In this document: piece after piece, positions 1-7,461 of the stretch
Position numbering within the stretch: position 1 is the stretch's first letter
Layout of the letters: each line of letters begins with the position of its first letter
From: Luteococcus peritonei
GTDB lineage: Bacteria; Actinomycetota; Actinomycetes; Propionibacteriales; Propionibacteriaceae
Direction of reading: 5' to 3'
NCBI RefSeq assembly: GCF_039526385.1
Contig: NZ_BAAAIX010000004.1
Location: 1 to 64,000, forward strand
DNA: 64,000 nucleotides
The notes under the pieces: model-generated
Databases searched by the model: none
What the model was told of the DNA's origin: nothing
Seen by the model: only the letters and a program-made list of their open reading frames with translations
Translations under genes and position numbers: made by a program

Positions 1-11
1 TCGGTCATCAT
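1..11 (-). CDS. Start of an unidentified gene cut by the left edge
   Basis: On the minus strand a strong ribosome binding site (AGGAGGAGTC, bases 12-21) is followed at once by two consecutive ATG codons (11..9 and 8..6) and an ACC codon. This looks like the first three codons of a gene running off the left edge of the window. Nothing can be said about its product. It reads in the same direction as the broken MFS gene but lies downstream of it, so the two could be co-transcribed. Confidence 0.4.
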
Positions 12-174
12 GACTCCTCCTGCCCCGCAGGGCGATGGAGCCACTTACACCGTTTCTGGGACAGACCCAACCGTTGCGCTGACCACATGAATCCGCCGCC
101 GTTTTCGGGCGGTTTCGACGATCGAGGGGCCGAGTCTCAGGGTTGATGGCGTCCCACCTGCGCTGCGGCGATGC

Positions 175-1401
175 TCAGGCGTCGGTGCGGCGGGTCCGGA
201 CCCCGTGGACCACGGTGTAGAGCACGGTGGTCGGCACCATCAGCCCCGCCAGGGCCAGGTAAATGCCGCGGAAGCCGGTCCACGGCACCAGGGCGCCCAG
301 CAGCACCGGGCCCAGGCCGGAGCCGGCGTCGAACATCAGGAAGAAGGTGGCGATGGCCAGGCCGATGCGGCGCGGCTCGCTGGCGTGCACCGCGATGGTC
401 TGCGCGCACGGGATGATGCCGCCGAAACCGACGCCGGCCAGGGCACCGGCCAGCACCACGGAGGTGGCGGTGGGCCACAGCGCCAGCAGCAGCAAACTGG
501 CGGCGAAGAGCAGCATCACCGGGTACATCACCGCGTTGTCGCCGATGGTGTCCTGGATCCGGCCCAGCACCATCCGGGAGAGCAGGGTGGCGGCGGCGTA
601 GACGATGAAGAACAGGCTCGCCGCACCGACCACGTCGAACTGACGGGCGTAGGAGGACAGGAAGGTGATGATGCCGGAGTAGGCGATGGCGGAGAAGAGC
701 ATCACCAGCCCGATCGGGGCGGTGACCGGGTCGATCATGGTGCGGGGGCTGATCCGCCACCAGGTGCGACGCTGCTCGGCATCGGCCGGGTGCTCGGGAA
801 GCCGGACCAGCAGGGCCCCGGCCATCGCCACGACGGAGCTGGCGGCACACCACCAGAAGATCTGCGTGAAGTGCCCCTGCGCTCCCAGCACCGTGCCCAG
901 CAGCGGACCGACGGCCGCGGCCAGCGTCATCGAGAGCCCGAAGTAGCCGGTGCCCTCGCTGCGTCGCAGCGGCGGGATGATGGCCTGCACCGCGGCGGTC
1001 AGCGCGGTGTTTCCGGCGCCATAGGCCACGCCGTGCACCAGGCGCAGGAGCAGCAGCAGCCACAGGCTGCGGGTGGGGATGTAGGCGACGGCCACCACGA
1101 TGAAGACCACCAGCGAGGCGGTCAGCATCTTCCGGCGCCCCACCACGTCCAGCAGACGCCCGGCGAACAGGCGTGCCAGCAGCGAGCCGATCACGAAGGA
1201 GCTGGCGGCGAAGCCGGCCATCGCGTCGCCCGCCTGGAAGCGGTCGACGGTGTAGAGCGCCATCGAGGTCATCAACAGCTAGAAGACGATGGAGACGAAG
1301 AAGTTGATCGCGAAGGACAGGACGAAGTCCCGGGTCCACATCCGCGGAGGGGGTCCTGCCGTGGTCAGGGCAGGGTCCTGCTGGTGGGTGACGGTGCTCA
1401 T
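175..1401 (-). pseudogene. MFS transporter interrupted by an in-frame TAG
   Basis: Reading from ATG 1401 (AGGAGG a few bases upstream) gives a 408-codon major facilitator superfamily protein with the expected run of about 12 hydrophobic segments and the loop 2-3 signature (GRLLDVVGRRKML). Codon 41 (1281..1279) is TAG. The frame is identical before and after it: 1401-1282 encodes the N-terminus ending ...FFVSIVF and 1278-175 continues LLMTSMALYTVDRF. Related MFS proteins commonly have Tyr here (F-Y-L-L-M), so a single TAC-to-TAG change explains it. Restart is possible at TTG 1275 or ATG 1272, inside the first membrane helix, with no good ribosome site, so a working transporter is unlikely. A sequencing error cannot be excluded. 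The substrate is unknown. Confidence 0.8.
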
Positions 1402-1594
1402 CGCGTCCTCCTGAGCGCAAGCAGCGCTGGCCGGCGGAGCCGTCCAACTCCTGGCCGACATGGCCTGGATGGATGGGTTCTCACGCCGGGATCCGGCCGG
1501 GGGCCGGTGCTCGATCGGAGGTGTCCGGATCACTCGCGGACCGGTCCATGATAGCCCACCCGGCCCGTCGGTCCGCACGGATCGGGCCCGGCAC

Positions 1595-1600
1595 TAGGCT
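1595..1600 (+). promoter_or_regulatory. Predicted -10 box of the Nudix gene (leaderless)
   Basis: TAGGCT ends 6 bases before ATG 1607. This spacing places the transcription start at or next to the start codon, and there is no Shine-Dalgarno sequence. It is the first of several such arrangements in the window. Confidence 0.55.
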
Positions 1601-1606
1601 CGATGC

Positions 1607-2095
1607 ATGGCTCTGACCCCGATCATGACCACCCTCGCCTTCGTCCTGCACCCCGACGGCGAGCGGGTGCTGATGGTGCACCGCACCGCGCGCCCGGGCG
1701 ATGAGCAGCTGGGCAAGTACAACGGCCTGGGCGGCAAGCTGGAGGCCGACGAGGACGTGGTGGCCTGCATCCGCCGCGAGCTGCGCGAGGAGGCCGGCAT
1801 CGAGGCCACGTCCCTGCGGCTGCGGGGGACGGTGGGCTGGCCGGGCTTCGGCCGCAACGGCGAGGACCACTTCGGCTTCGTCTTCGTCGTGGACTCCTTC
1901 GCCGGCGAGGTGCCGCCCTGCAACGAGGAGGGCACGCTGAGCTGGGAGCGGATCGACGAGCTGCACACGCTGCCCATGTGGGAGGGGGACCGGCACTTCC
2001 TGCCGCTGGTCTTCGACGAGACCATCCAGCAGTTCCACGGCTGCCTGCCCTACCGGGCCGGTGAGCCGGTGGGCTGGAGCGTGACGACGCTGTGA
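1607..2095 (+). CDS. Nudix hydrolase, MutT/8-oxo-dGTP diphosphatase-like
   Basis: A 162-residue Nudix hydrolase. The Nudix box is intact around residues 44-66 (G-x5-E-x7-REL-x-EE-x-G), which supplies the Mg-binding glutamates that cleave nucleoside diphosphate linkages. The preceding YNGLGGKLE stretch and the WEGDRHFLPLVFD segment resemble the MutT/MTH1-like group that removes oxidised purine nucleotides; the exact substrate is inferred. ATG 1607 sits 6 bases after a TAGGCT box, so it is probably translated from a leaderless mRNA; an alternative ATG lies at 1625. Its stop overlaps the GTG start of the methyltransferase (GTGA), indicating an operon. Confidence 0.85.
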   Translation: MALTPIMTTLAFVLHPDGERVLMVHRTARPGDEQLGKYNGLGGKLEADEDVVACIRRELREEAGIEATSLRLRGTVGWPGFGRNGEDHFGFVFVVDSFAGEVPPCNEEGTLSWERIDELHTLPMWEGDRHFLPLVFDETIQQFHGCLPYRAGEPVGWSVTTL

Positions 2096-3252
2096 GCCTG
2101 CACGATGAGGCCGGTGCCCGGGCGCTGGAGCTGGCCATGGCCGAGGCGGACCCGTCCTCGCTGGCGGCCGCCACCCGGCTGCGCGCCCACGTCGCCCCGG
2201 ACCTGGCGGCGGAGGCCCTGGGGCAGGCGGTACTGCGCCGCCGGGCCCGCACCAAGTTCGGCGAGCGCGCCGAGCAGCTCTTCTTCACCGCCGACGCCCT
2301 GGAGCAGGCGACCCGCCCCGCCGTGGCGGCCTGGCGCGCCCGTCGCCTGGTGGCGGAGGGGATCACCCATGTGGTGGACCTGGGCTGCGGGATCGGCACC
2401 GACGCGATGGCCTGTGCCGAGGCCGGCCTCCAGGTCAGCGCCGTGGAGCTGGACCCCACCACCGCCGAGCATGCCCGCGCCAACCTGGCCGCCGCCGGGG
2501 TGCCGCCCGAGGCGGTGCTCACCGGCGATGCCGTCGCGCTGGCGCCCGGGCTGCTGGCCGGGGCCGGGCCCACCACCTGCGTCTTCGTCGACCCGGCACG
2601 ACGCACCACCTCGGGGCGCACCTGGCGGGTGGAGGCCTTCACCCCGCCCTGGGAGTTCGTCATGGATCTGCTCTCCGACGCCCACTCCACCGTGGTGAAG
2701 TTGGGGCCGGGCGTGCCGCGCAACCTGCTGCCCGAGGACGTCGAGGTGCTGTGGACCAGTGACCGGGGCGACGTGGTGGAGGCGACGATCTGGGCCACGC
2801 CGAAGGCCGGTCGGGGCAGGGGAGCGGTGCTGCTGCCCGAGGATGTCCGCGTCGACGCCGATCCCTCGGCCCCCGCGCTCCCGGTGGCGCCGGTGGGTCG
2901 CTACCTGCTGGAGCCCGACGGTGCCGTGATCCGTGCCGGGGCGCTGGAGCAGGTGCAGCCGGGCGCCTGGCTGCTCGACGCCCAGGTGGCCTACCTGTCC
3001 AGCGACCAGCCCTACCAGGGACGGCTGGCCACCTGCTTCGAGGTGCTCGACGAGCTCGACCTCAACCCCAAGCTGCTCAAGGCCTGGGTGCGCGAGCACC
3101 GCGTCGGCACCCTGGAGATCAAGAAGCGGGCCCTCGACGTCGATCCCGCCGAGCTGCGCCGCAAACTGCAGCCCAAGGGCCCCAACAGCGCCACCCTGGT
3201 GCTGGCCCGCACCCCGGCGGGCTCCCGGGCGCTGGTCTGCCGGCGCTGCTGA
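2092..3252 (+). CDS. THUMP-like class I SAM-dependent methyltransferase
   Basis: A 386-residue protein with a class I methyltransferase fold. The SAM-binding motif I is VVDLGCGIGTDA near residues 95-106, followed by the acidic strand-2 residue in VELDP. The C-terminal 100 residues (AWVREHRVGTLEIKKR...) match the THUMP-like domain of a widespread actinobacterial family, suggesting an RNA or nucleic-acid substrate, although the family's target is not known to me. The GTG start overlaps the Nudix stop codon by 4 bases. The last codons end in CRRC, with two cysteines at the extreme C-terminus; I cannot assign a role to them. Confidence 0.8.
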   Translation: MSLHDEAGARALELAMAEADPSSLAAATRLRAHVAPDLAAEALGQAVLRRRARTKFGERAEQLFFTADALEQATRPAVAAWRARRLVAEGITHVVDLGCGIGTDAMACAEAGLQVSAVELDPTTAEHARANLAAAGVPPEAVLTGDAVALAPGLLAGAGPTTCVFVDPARRTTSGRTWRVEAFTPPWEFVMDLLSDAHSTVVKLGPGVPRNLLPEDVEVLWTSDRGDVVEATIWATPKAGRGRGAVLLPEDVRVDADPSAPALPVAPVGRYLLEPDGAVIRAGALEQVQPGAWLLDAQVAYLSSDQPYQGRLATCFEVLDELDLNPKLLKAWVREHRVGTLEIKKRALDVDPAELRRKLQPKGPNSATLVLARTPAGSRALVCRRC

Positions 3253-3330
3253 GGCCACTGGCCGATCAGCCCTTGTGCGGCCCGGTCGCGAGGGACAAGG
3301 ATGTGCCATCGGTTCAACGAGGGGAAGACC

Positions 3331-4851
3331 ATGGCCACCAAGCTCCTGCTGGGCATCGACATCGGCACCGGAAGCTCCAAGGGGGTGCTGACCGACACCG
3401 AGGGAACGGTGCTGGCCACCTCCGAGCAGCCGCACGACCTGTCGCTGCCGCGGCCCGGCTGGGCGGAGCACGATGCGGAAGAGGTCTGGTGGGCCGACGT
3501 CACCGCCATCGTCGCCGAGCTGCTGCCGCAGGCCGAGGGCGGTGAGATCGCCGGGATCAGCGTCAGCGGCATCGGCCCGTGCATCGTGGTCACCGACGAA
3601 CAGGGCAACCCGCTGCGGCCGGCGATCCTCTACGGCATTGACACCCGCTCCATGGCGGAGGTGGCCGAGATCACCGAGCGACTCGGCGAGGCCACCATCA
3701 CCAAGCACTGCGGCAACCCGCTCAACGCCCAGTCGATCGGCGGCCGGATGCTGTGGCTGCAGCGCCACGAGCCCGAGGTCTGGTCCCGCACCCGGCACTG
3801 GTTCATGGCCTCCAGCTTCGTCGCCTTCCGCCTGACCGGCGCCTACGTCCTGGACCACATCTCCGCCTCCTACTCCGAGCCGCTCTACGACGTGGGCACC
3901 AACCAGTGGACCCCGTGGGCCGAGGAGCTGGCCGACGGTGTGCCGATGCCGGAGCTGAAGTGGCCCAGCGAGGTGGTCGGTCATGTCACCGCCGAGGCCG
4001 CCGAGCGCACCGGCCTGCCGGAGGGCTGCCCGGTGGTGGCCGGCACCATGGACTCGCTGGCCGACGCGATGAGCGTGGGCGTGCGCCAGCCCGGCGATGC
4101 CGTGGTGATCTACGGATCCACCATGTCGATCTTCCTGGTCACCGACGAATTCCTGCCCAGTCGCCAGCTGTGGAGCAATGCCCACCTGTTCGAGGGCACC
4201 AACAACCTGGCCAGCGGCATGGCCACCAGCGGCTCGCTCACCAAGTGGCTGCGCGACGTGATCGGCCCCGGCGTCGACTTCGCCGGACTGACCGAGGAGG
4301 CGGCCGCGGTGCCGCCCGGCTCCCACGGCCTGCTGGCGCTTCCCTACTTCGCGGGGGAGCGCACCCCGCTGCACGATCCTGACGCCCGGGGCGTGATCGC
4401 CGGACTCACGCTGAACCACGGCCGGGGCCACATCTACCGTGCGCTGATGGAGGCCACCGCCTTCGGCGCCCGCCACATCCTCGACGTGATGCAGGCCGCG
4501 GGTGGTCGTTCCACCAAGGCCTATGCCGTGGGCGGCGGCACCAAGGCGGGGCTGTGGCCGCAGATCGTCAGCGACGTCACCGGCCTGGTGCAGGAGATCA
4601 CCGAGCAGTCGGTGGGCGCCTGCTACGGCGACGCCATGCTGGCCGGCGTCGGCACTGGGCTGGTGGCCGAGGATGCCGACTGGACCACCGTCACCGGCCT
4701 GGTGGAGCCCGATCCCGAGGCGCGCAAGACCTATGACGTGCTCTACGGGATGTACCGCGAGCTGCACCGCGCCACCGAGCAGCTGCAGCACGGCCTGGCC
4801 TTCCTGCAGGCACAGGAGGAGCGTGAGGAGAAGGACGCGGAGCACGGCTGA
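3331..4851 (+). CDS. FGGY-family carbohydrate kinase
   Basis: A 506-residue sugar kinase of the FGGY family (xylulokinase/gluconokinase relatives), phosphorylating a sugar or polyol with ATP. The N-terminal phosphate-binding motif is GIDIGTGSSKGVLTD, the catalytic region carries GTMDSLADAMSVG, and the C-terminal ATP-binding lobe carries VGGGTKAGLWPQIVSDVTG. ATG 3331 is chosen over 3301 because it is preceded by GAGGGGAAGACC and leads directly into the first beta strand. No sugar transporter or isomerase is adjacent, so the substrate is unclear. It is followed after 19 bases by the first CIRCE operator of groES. Confidence 0.8.
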   Translation: MATKLLLGIDIGTGSSKGVLTDTEGTVLATSEQPHDLSLPRPGWAEHDAEEVWWADVTAIVAELLPQAEGGEIAGISVSGIGPCIVVTDEQGNPLRPAILYGIDTRSMAEVAEITERLGEATITKHCGNPLNAQSIGGRMLWLQRHEPEVWSRTRHWFMASSFVAFRLTGAYVLDHISASYSEPLYDVGTNQWTPWAEELADGVPMPELKWPSEVVGHVTAEAAERTGLPEGCPVVAGTMDSLADAMSVGVRQPGDAVVIYGSTMSIFLVTDEFLPSRQLWSNAHLFEGTNNLASGMATSGSLTKWLRDVIGPGVDFAGLTEEAAAVPPGSHGLLALPYFAGERTPLHDPDARGVIAGLTLNHGRGHIYRALMEATAFGARHILDVMQAAGGRSTKAYAVGGGTKAGLWPQIVSDVTGLVQEITEQSVGACYGDAMLAGVGTGLVAEDADWTTVTGLVEPDPEARKTYDVLYGMYRELHRATEQLQHGLAFLQAQEEREEKDAEHG

Positions 4852-4873
4852 TCGACGCGGACCGGGCGGCGGC

Positions 4874-4900
4874 TTGGCACTCGGGTTGAACGAGTGCCAA
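4874..4900 (+). promoter_or_regulatory. CIRCE operator 1 (HrcA binding site)
   Basis: TTGGCACTC, 9 bases, GAGTGCCAA: a perfect 9-9-9 CIRCE inverted repeat. The palindrome extends to 13 bp per arm (4870-4904). HrcA repressor binding here keeps groES-groEL low until heat shock. Confidence 0.93.
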
Positions 4901-4906
4901 GCCGGG

Positions 4907-4912
4907 TATAAC
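4907..4912 (+). promoter_or_regulatory. Predicted -10 box of groES-groEL
   Basis: TATAAC lies between the two CIRCE copies, so a repressor bound on either side would occlude the promoter or the first transcribed bases. A possible -35 (TTGAAC, 4886-4891) falls in the spacer of the first CIRCE element. Confidence 0.6.
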
Positions 4913-4919
4913 TTGGGCA

Positions 4920-4946
4920 CTGGCACTCGGCAGCGTCGAGTGCCAA
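4920..4946 (+). promoter_or_regulatory. CIRCE operator 2 (HrcA binding site)
   Basis: CTGGCACTC, 9 bases, GAGTGCCAA: a second CIRCE element with one mismatch, starting about 8 bases after the -10 box and therefore covering the likely transcription start. Confidence 0.9.
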
Positions 4947-5042
4947 CGGTCAGGGCGGCACCCGCGACGACGCCCCGGCCGGACCCCAAGACCTGAAAAC
5001 CCGCCGCCGTGAAACGGCCACCTAGTCAGAAAGGGGTTTGAC

Positions 5043-5339
5043 GTGGCAACCACGATCAAGCCGCTCGAGGACCGCGTCCTCGTCCAGCCGCTGGAAGCAG
5101 AGCAGACCACCGCCTCCGGTCTCGTCATCCCGGACACCGCCAAGGAGAAGCCCCAGGAGGGCAAGGTCGTCGCCACCGGTCCCGGTCGCTTCGACGACAA
5201 CGGCGCCCGCATCCCGCTCGACGTCGCCGAGGGTGACGTCGTCGTCTTCAGCAAGTACGGCGGCACCGAGGTCAAGTACGACGGCCAGGAGTACCTGCTC
5301 CTGAACGCCCGCGACATCCTCGCTGTTGTCACCAAGTGA
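5043..5339 (+). CDS. groES: Co-chaperonin GroES (Hsp10)
   Basis: A 98-residue GroES, the heptameric lid that caps the GroEL folding chamber in the cytoplasm. It has the family's full length, starts with TIKPLEDRVLVQP and ends with the conserved YLLLNARDILAVV segment; the mobile loop region is around residues 18-32. GTG 5043 follows AAAGGGG with 6-7 bases of spacing. Two CIRCE elements upstream indicate HrcA repression. groEL follows 184 bases downstream. Confidence 0.97.
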   Translation: MATTIKPLEDRVLVQPLEAEQTTASGLVIPDTAKEKPQEGKVVATGPGRFDDNGARIPLDVAEGDVVVFSKYGGTEVKYDGQEYLLLNARDILAVVTK

Positions 5340-5351
5340 CCTGCTTCGCGG

Positions 5352-5392
5352 CAAGGGGGACGACCCCCTTGGACCCCCGCGACACTCGCGCG
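5352..5392 (+). repeat. GC-rich hairpin element related to the guaA 3' repeats
   Basis: Just after the groES stop is AAGGGGG-ACGA-CCCCCTT, a 7-bp hairpin, then GGACCCCCGCGAC and a GCGCGC run. The order of pieces (G-run, GACCCCCT, GACCCCCG, GCGCGC) matches the 92-bp repeats after guaA, suggesting one dispersed repeat family. It could also fold in the groES-groEL transcript and adjust their relative expression. Confidence 0.55.
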
Positions 5393-5523
5393 CACCGCAG
5401 CTCGCAGGCTCGCAGCTGCGCTCGTGAGACGAAGAAGTGAGCAGCACCGCGCCCGCCGATCCCCCAGGGGCGGCGGGCGCGGCTCTCACGCCCCGCACGT
5501 ACCAACTCCACAGGAGTATTTGA

Positions 5524-7125
5524 ATGCCCAAGATCCTGCAGTTCGACGAGGAGGCCCGCCGCTCCCTGGAGCGTGGCGTCGACATCCTCGCCAACACCGT
5601 CAAGGTGACCCTCGGCCCCAAGGGCCGCTATGTCGTGCTCGACAAGAAGTGGGGCGCCCCCACCATCACCAACGACGGCGTGACCGTCGCCCGTGAGGTC
5701 GAGCTCTCCGACCCCTACGAGAACCTTGGCGCCCAGCTCGCCAAGGAGGTCGCCACCAAGACCAATGACGTCGCCGGTGACGGAACCACCACCGCGACCG
5801 TGCTGGCCCAGGCGCTGGTGCACGAGGGCCTCAAGGCCGTCGCCTCCGGCTCCAACCCCGTCGGCCTGAAGCGCGGCATCGACAAGGCCGTCACGGCCCT
5901 GGTCGACGAGCTGCACAAGAACGCCAAGCAGGTCGAGACCACCGACGACATGGCGGCCGTGGCCACCATCTCCTCGCGCGACGAGGTCATCGGCAAGCTG
6001 ATCGCCGACGCCTTCGACAAGGTCGGCAAGGACGGCGTCATCACCGTCGACGAGTCCAACACCTTCGGCACCGAGCTCGAGTTCACCGAGGGCATGCAGT
6101 TCGACAAGGGCTACCTGAGCCCCTACATGGTCACCGATGCCGATCGCATGGAGGCCGTCCTCGAGGATCCCTACATCCTGATCCACTCGGGCAAGATCTC
6201 CTCGATGAACGACCTGCTGCCCGTGCTGGAGAAGGTCATCGCCGCCAAGGGCACCCTGTTCATCGTGGCCGAGGACGTCGACGGCGAGGCGCTGAGCACC
6301 CTGGTGGTCAACAAGATCCGCGGCACCTTCACCAGCGTGGCCGTCAAGGCCCCCGCCTTCGGTGACCGTCGCAAGGCCATGCTCGAGGACATCGCGATCC
6401 TCACCGGCGGCCAGGTCGTGGCCCCCGAGGTCGGCCTCAAGCTCGACCAGGTGGGCCTGGAGGTGCTCGGCCGCGCCCGTCGCGTCGTCGTCACCAAGGA
6501 CAACACCACCATCGTCGACGGTGCCGGAACCGCCGAGGACGTGCAGGGCCGCGTGGCCCAGCTGCACGCCGAGATCGAGCGCTCCGACTCCGACTGGGAT
6601 CGCGAGAAGCTGCAGGAGCGCGTCGCCAAGCTGGCCGGCGGTGTCTGCGTGATCCGCGTCGGCGCCGCCACCGAGGTGGAGCTGAAGGAGACCAAGCACC
6701 GCATCGAGGACGCCGTCTCCGCCACCCGCGCCGCCATCGAGGAGGGCATCGTCGCCGGCGGCGGCTCCGCCCTGGTGCACGCCTCCAAGGTGCTCTCCGA
6801 CGGCCTCGGCCTGGAGGGTGACGAGAAGATCGGCGTCAAGACCGTGGAGAAGGCGGTCGTCGAGCCGCTGCGCTGGATCGCCGAGAACGGTGGCGAGCCG
6901 GGCTACGTCGTGGTCAGCAAGGTTGCCGAGCTGGAGCCGGGCAATGGCTACAACGGCCGCACCGGCGAGTACGTGAACCTGGTGGAGGCCGGCGTCATCG
7001 ACCCGGTCAAGGTCACCCGTTCCGCGCTGGCCAATGCCGCCTCGATCGCCTCGCTGCTGCTCACCACCGAGACCCTGGTGGTGGACAAGCCGGAGGAGTC
7101 CGAGGAGGACGGCCACCAGCACTGA
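5524..7125 (+). CDS. groEL: Chaperonin GroEL (Hsp60), GroEL1-type
   Basis: A 533-residue chaperonin that folds proteins in an ATP-driven double ring. The ATP-binding motif GDGTTT is at about residues 85-90, and equatorial, intermediate and apical segments run in normal order. AGGAG with 7-base spacing precedes ATG 5524. The C-terminus is EESEEDGHQH rather than the Gly-Gly-Met repeats of a housekeeping GroEL. In actinobacteria with two groEL genes, the groES-linked copy usually has a His-containing tail, so a second copy (groEL2) probably lies elsewhere; that is inference. A strong terminator follows. Confidence 0.96.
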   Translation: MPKILQFDEEARRSLERGVDILANTVKVTLGPKGRYVVLDKKWGAPTITNDGVTVAREVELSDPYENLGAQLAKEVATKTNDVAGDGTTTATVLAQALVHEGLKAVASGSNPVGLKRGIDKAVTALVDELHKNAKQVETTDDMAAVATISSRDEVIGKLIADAFDKVGKDGVITVDESNTFGTELEFTEGMQFDKGYLSPYMVTDADRMEAVLEDPYILIHSGKISSMNDLLPVLEKVIAAKGTLFIVAEDVDGEALSTLVVNKIRGTFTSVAVKAPAFGDRRKAMLEDIAILTGGQVVAPEVGLKLDQVGLEVLGRARRVVVTKDNTTIVDGAGTAEDVQGRVAQLHAEIERSDSDWDREKLQERVAKLAGGVCVIRVGAATEVELKETKHRIEDAVSATRAAIEEGIVAGGGSALVHASKVLSDGLGLEGDEKIGVKTVEKAVVEPLRWIAENGGEPGYVVVSKVAELEPGNGYNGRTGEYVNLVEAGVIDPVKVTRSALANAASIASLLLTTETLVVDKPEESEEDGHQH

Positions 7126-7145
7126 GCTGGCCGACAGCACTGACC

Positions 7146-7182
7146 AGGACCGCCCACCCGGACCTTCCGGGTGGGCGGTCCT
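7146..7182 (+). terminator. Rho-independent-like terminator of groESL
   Basis: A perfect 17-bp inverted repeat (AGGACCGCCCACCCGGA and its complement) with a 3-base loop starts 20 bases after the groEL stop. There is no long T tract, as is usual in high-GC actinobacteria. Confidence 0.85.
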
Positions 7183-7461
7183 GTGCGCTCGGCCGTGGGA
7201 TGTGCCGGGCGCAGCCCCGGCAGGAGGTCCCGCCCCACGGGTGGGATTGCGGCCGGGCAACAATCTCGTCGCTGGCGGCCACGGGCGGGCCTGATCATCT
7301 AGCATGTGGCATGGCGAACACGTTCCCCGAGCTCTGCCCCGGCGCACTGCCAGCCCCGGGACGAGAACCCCGCACCTGATGAAGAGCACCACGCGAGGTG
7401 CTGAATGGAACGTTCAAGCCGCAGTATCCGCGGCGCCGCGGCGCCCGAAGAAAGAGACTCA
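7183..7461 (+). promoter_or_regulatory. Leader region of the mannitol operon
   Basis: The 336-base gap between groEL and mtlA holds, after the groEL terminator, a TAGCAT box (7300-7305) 5 bases before an ATG (7311) that opens a 22-codon ORF ending at TGA 7377. Then comes a hairpin (AGCACC/GGTGCT, 7385-7402) and the palindrome GAACGTTC (7408-7415). These could be a leader peptide and an operator for mannitol control, but no known regulator site is recognised. The ribosome site for mtlA (AAGAAAGAG) lies at 7449-7457. Confidence 0.4.

Noticed and set aside
2050..4989. A 979-codon minus-strand open frame
   Set aside because: It is antisense to the methyltransferase and FGGY kinase, which have clear motifs, and it runs into the CIRCE region; its composition is that of a shadow frame.
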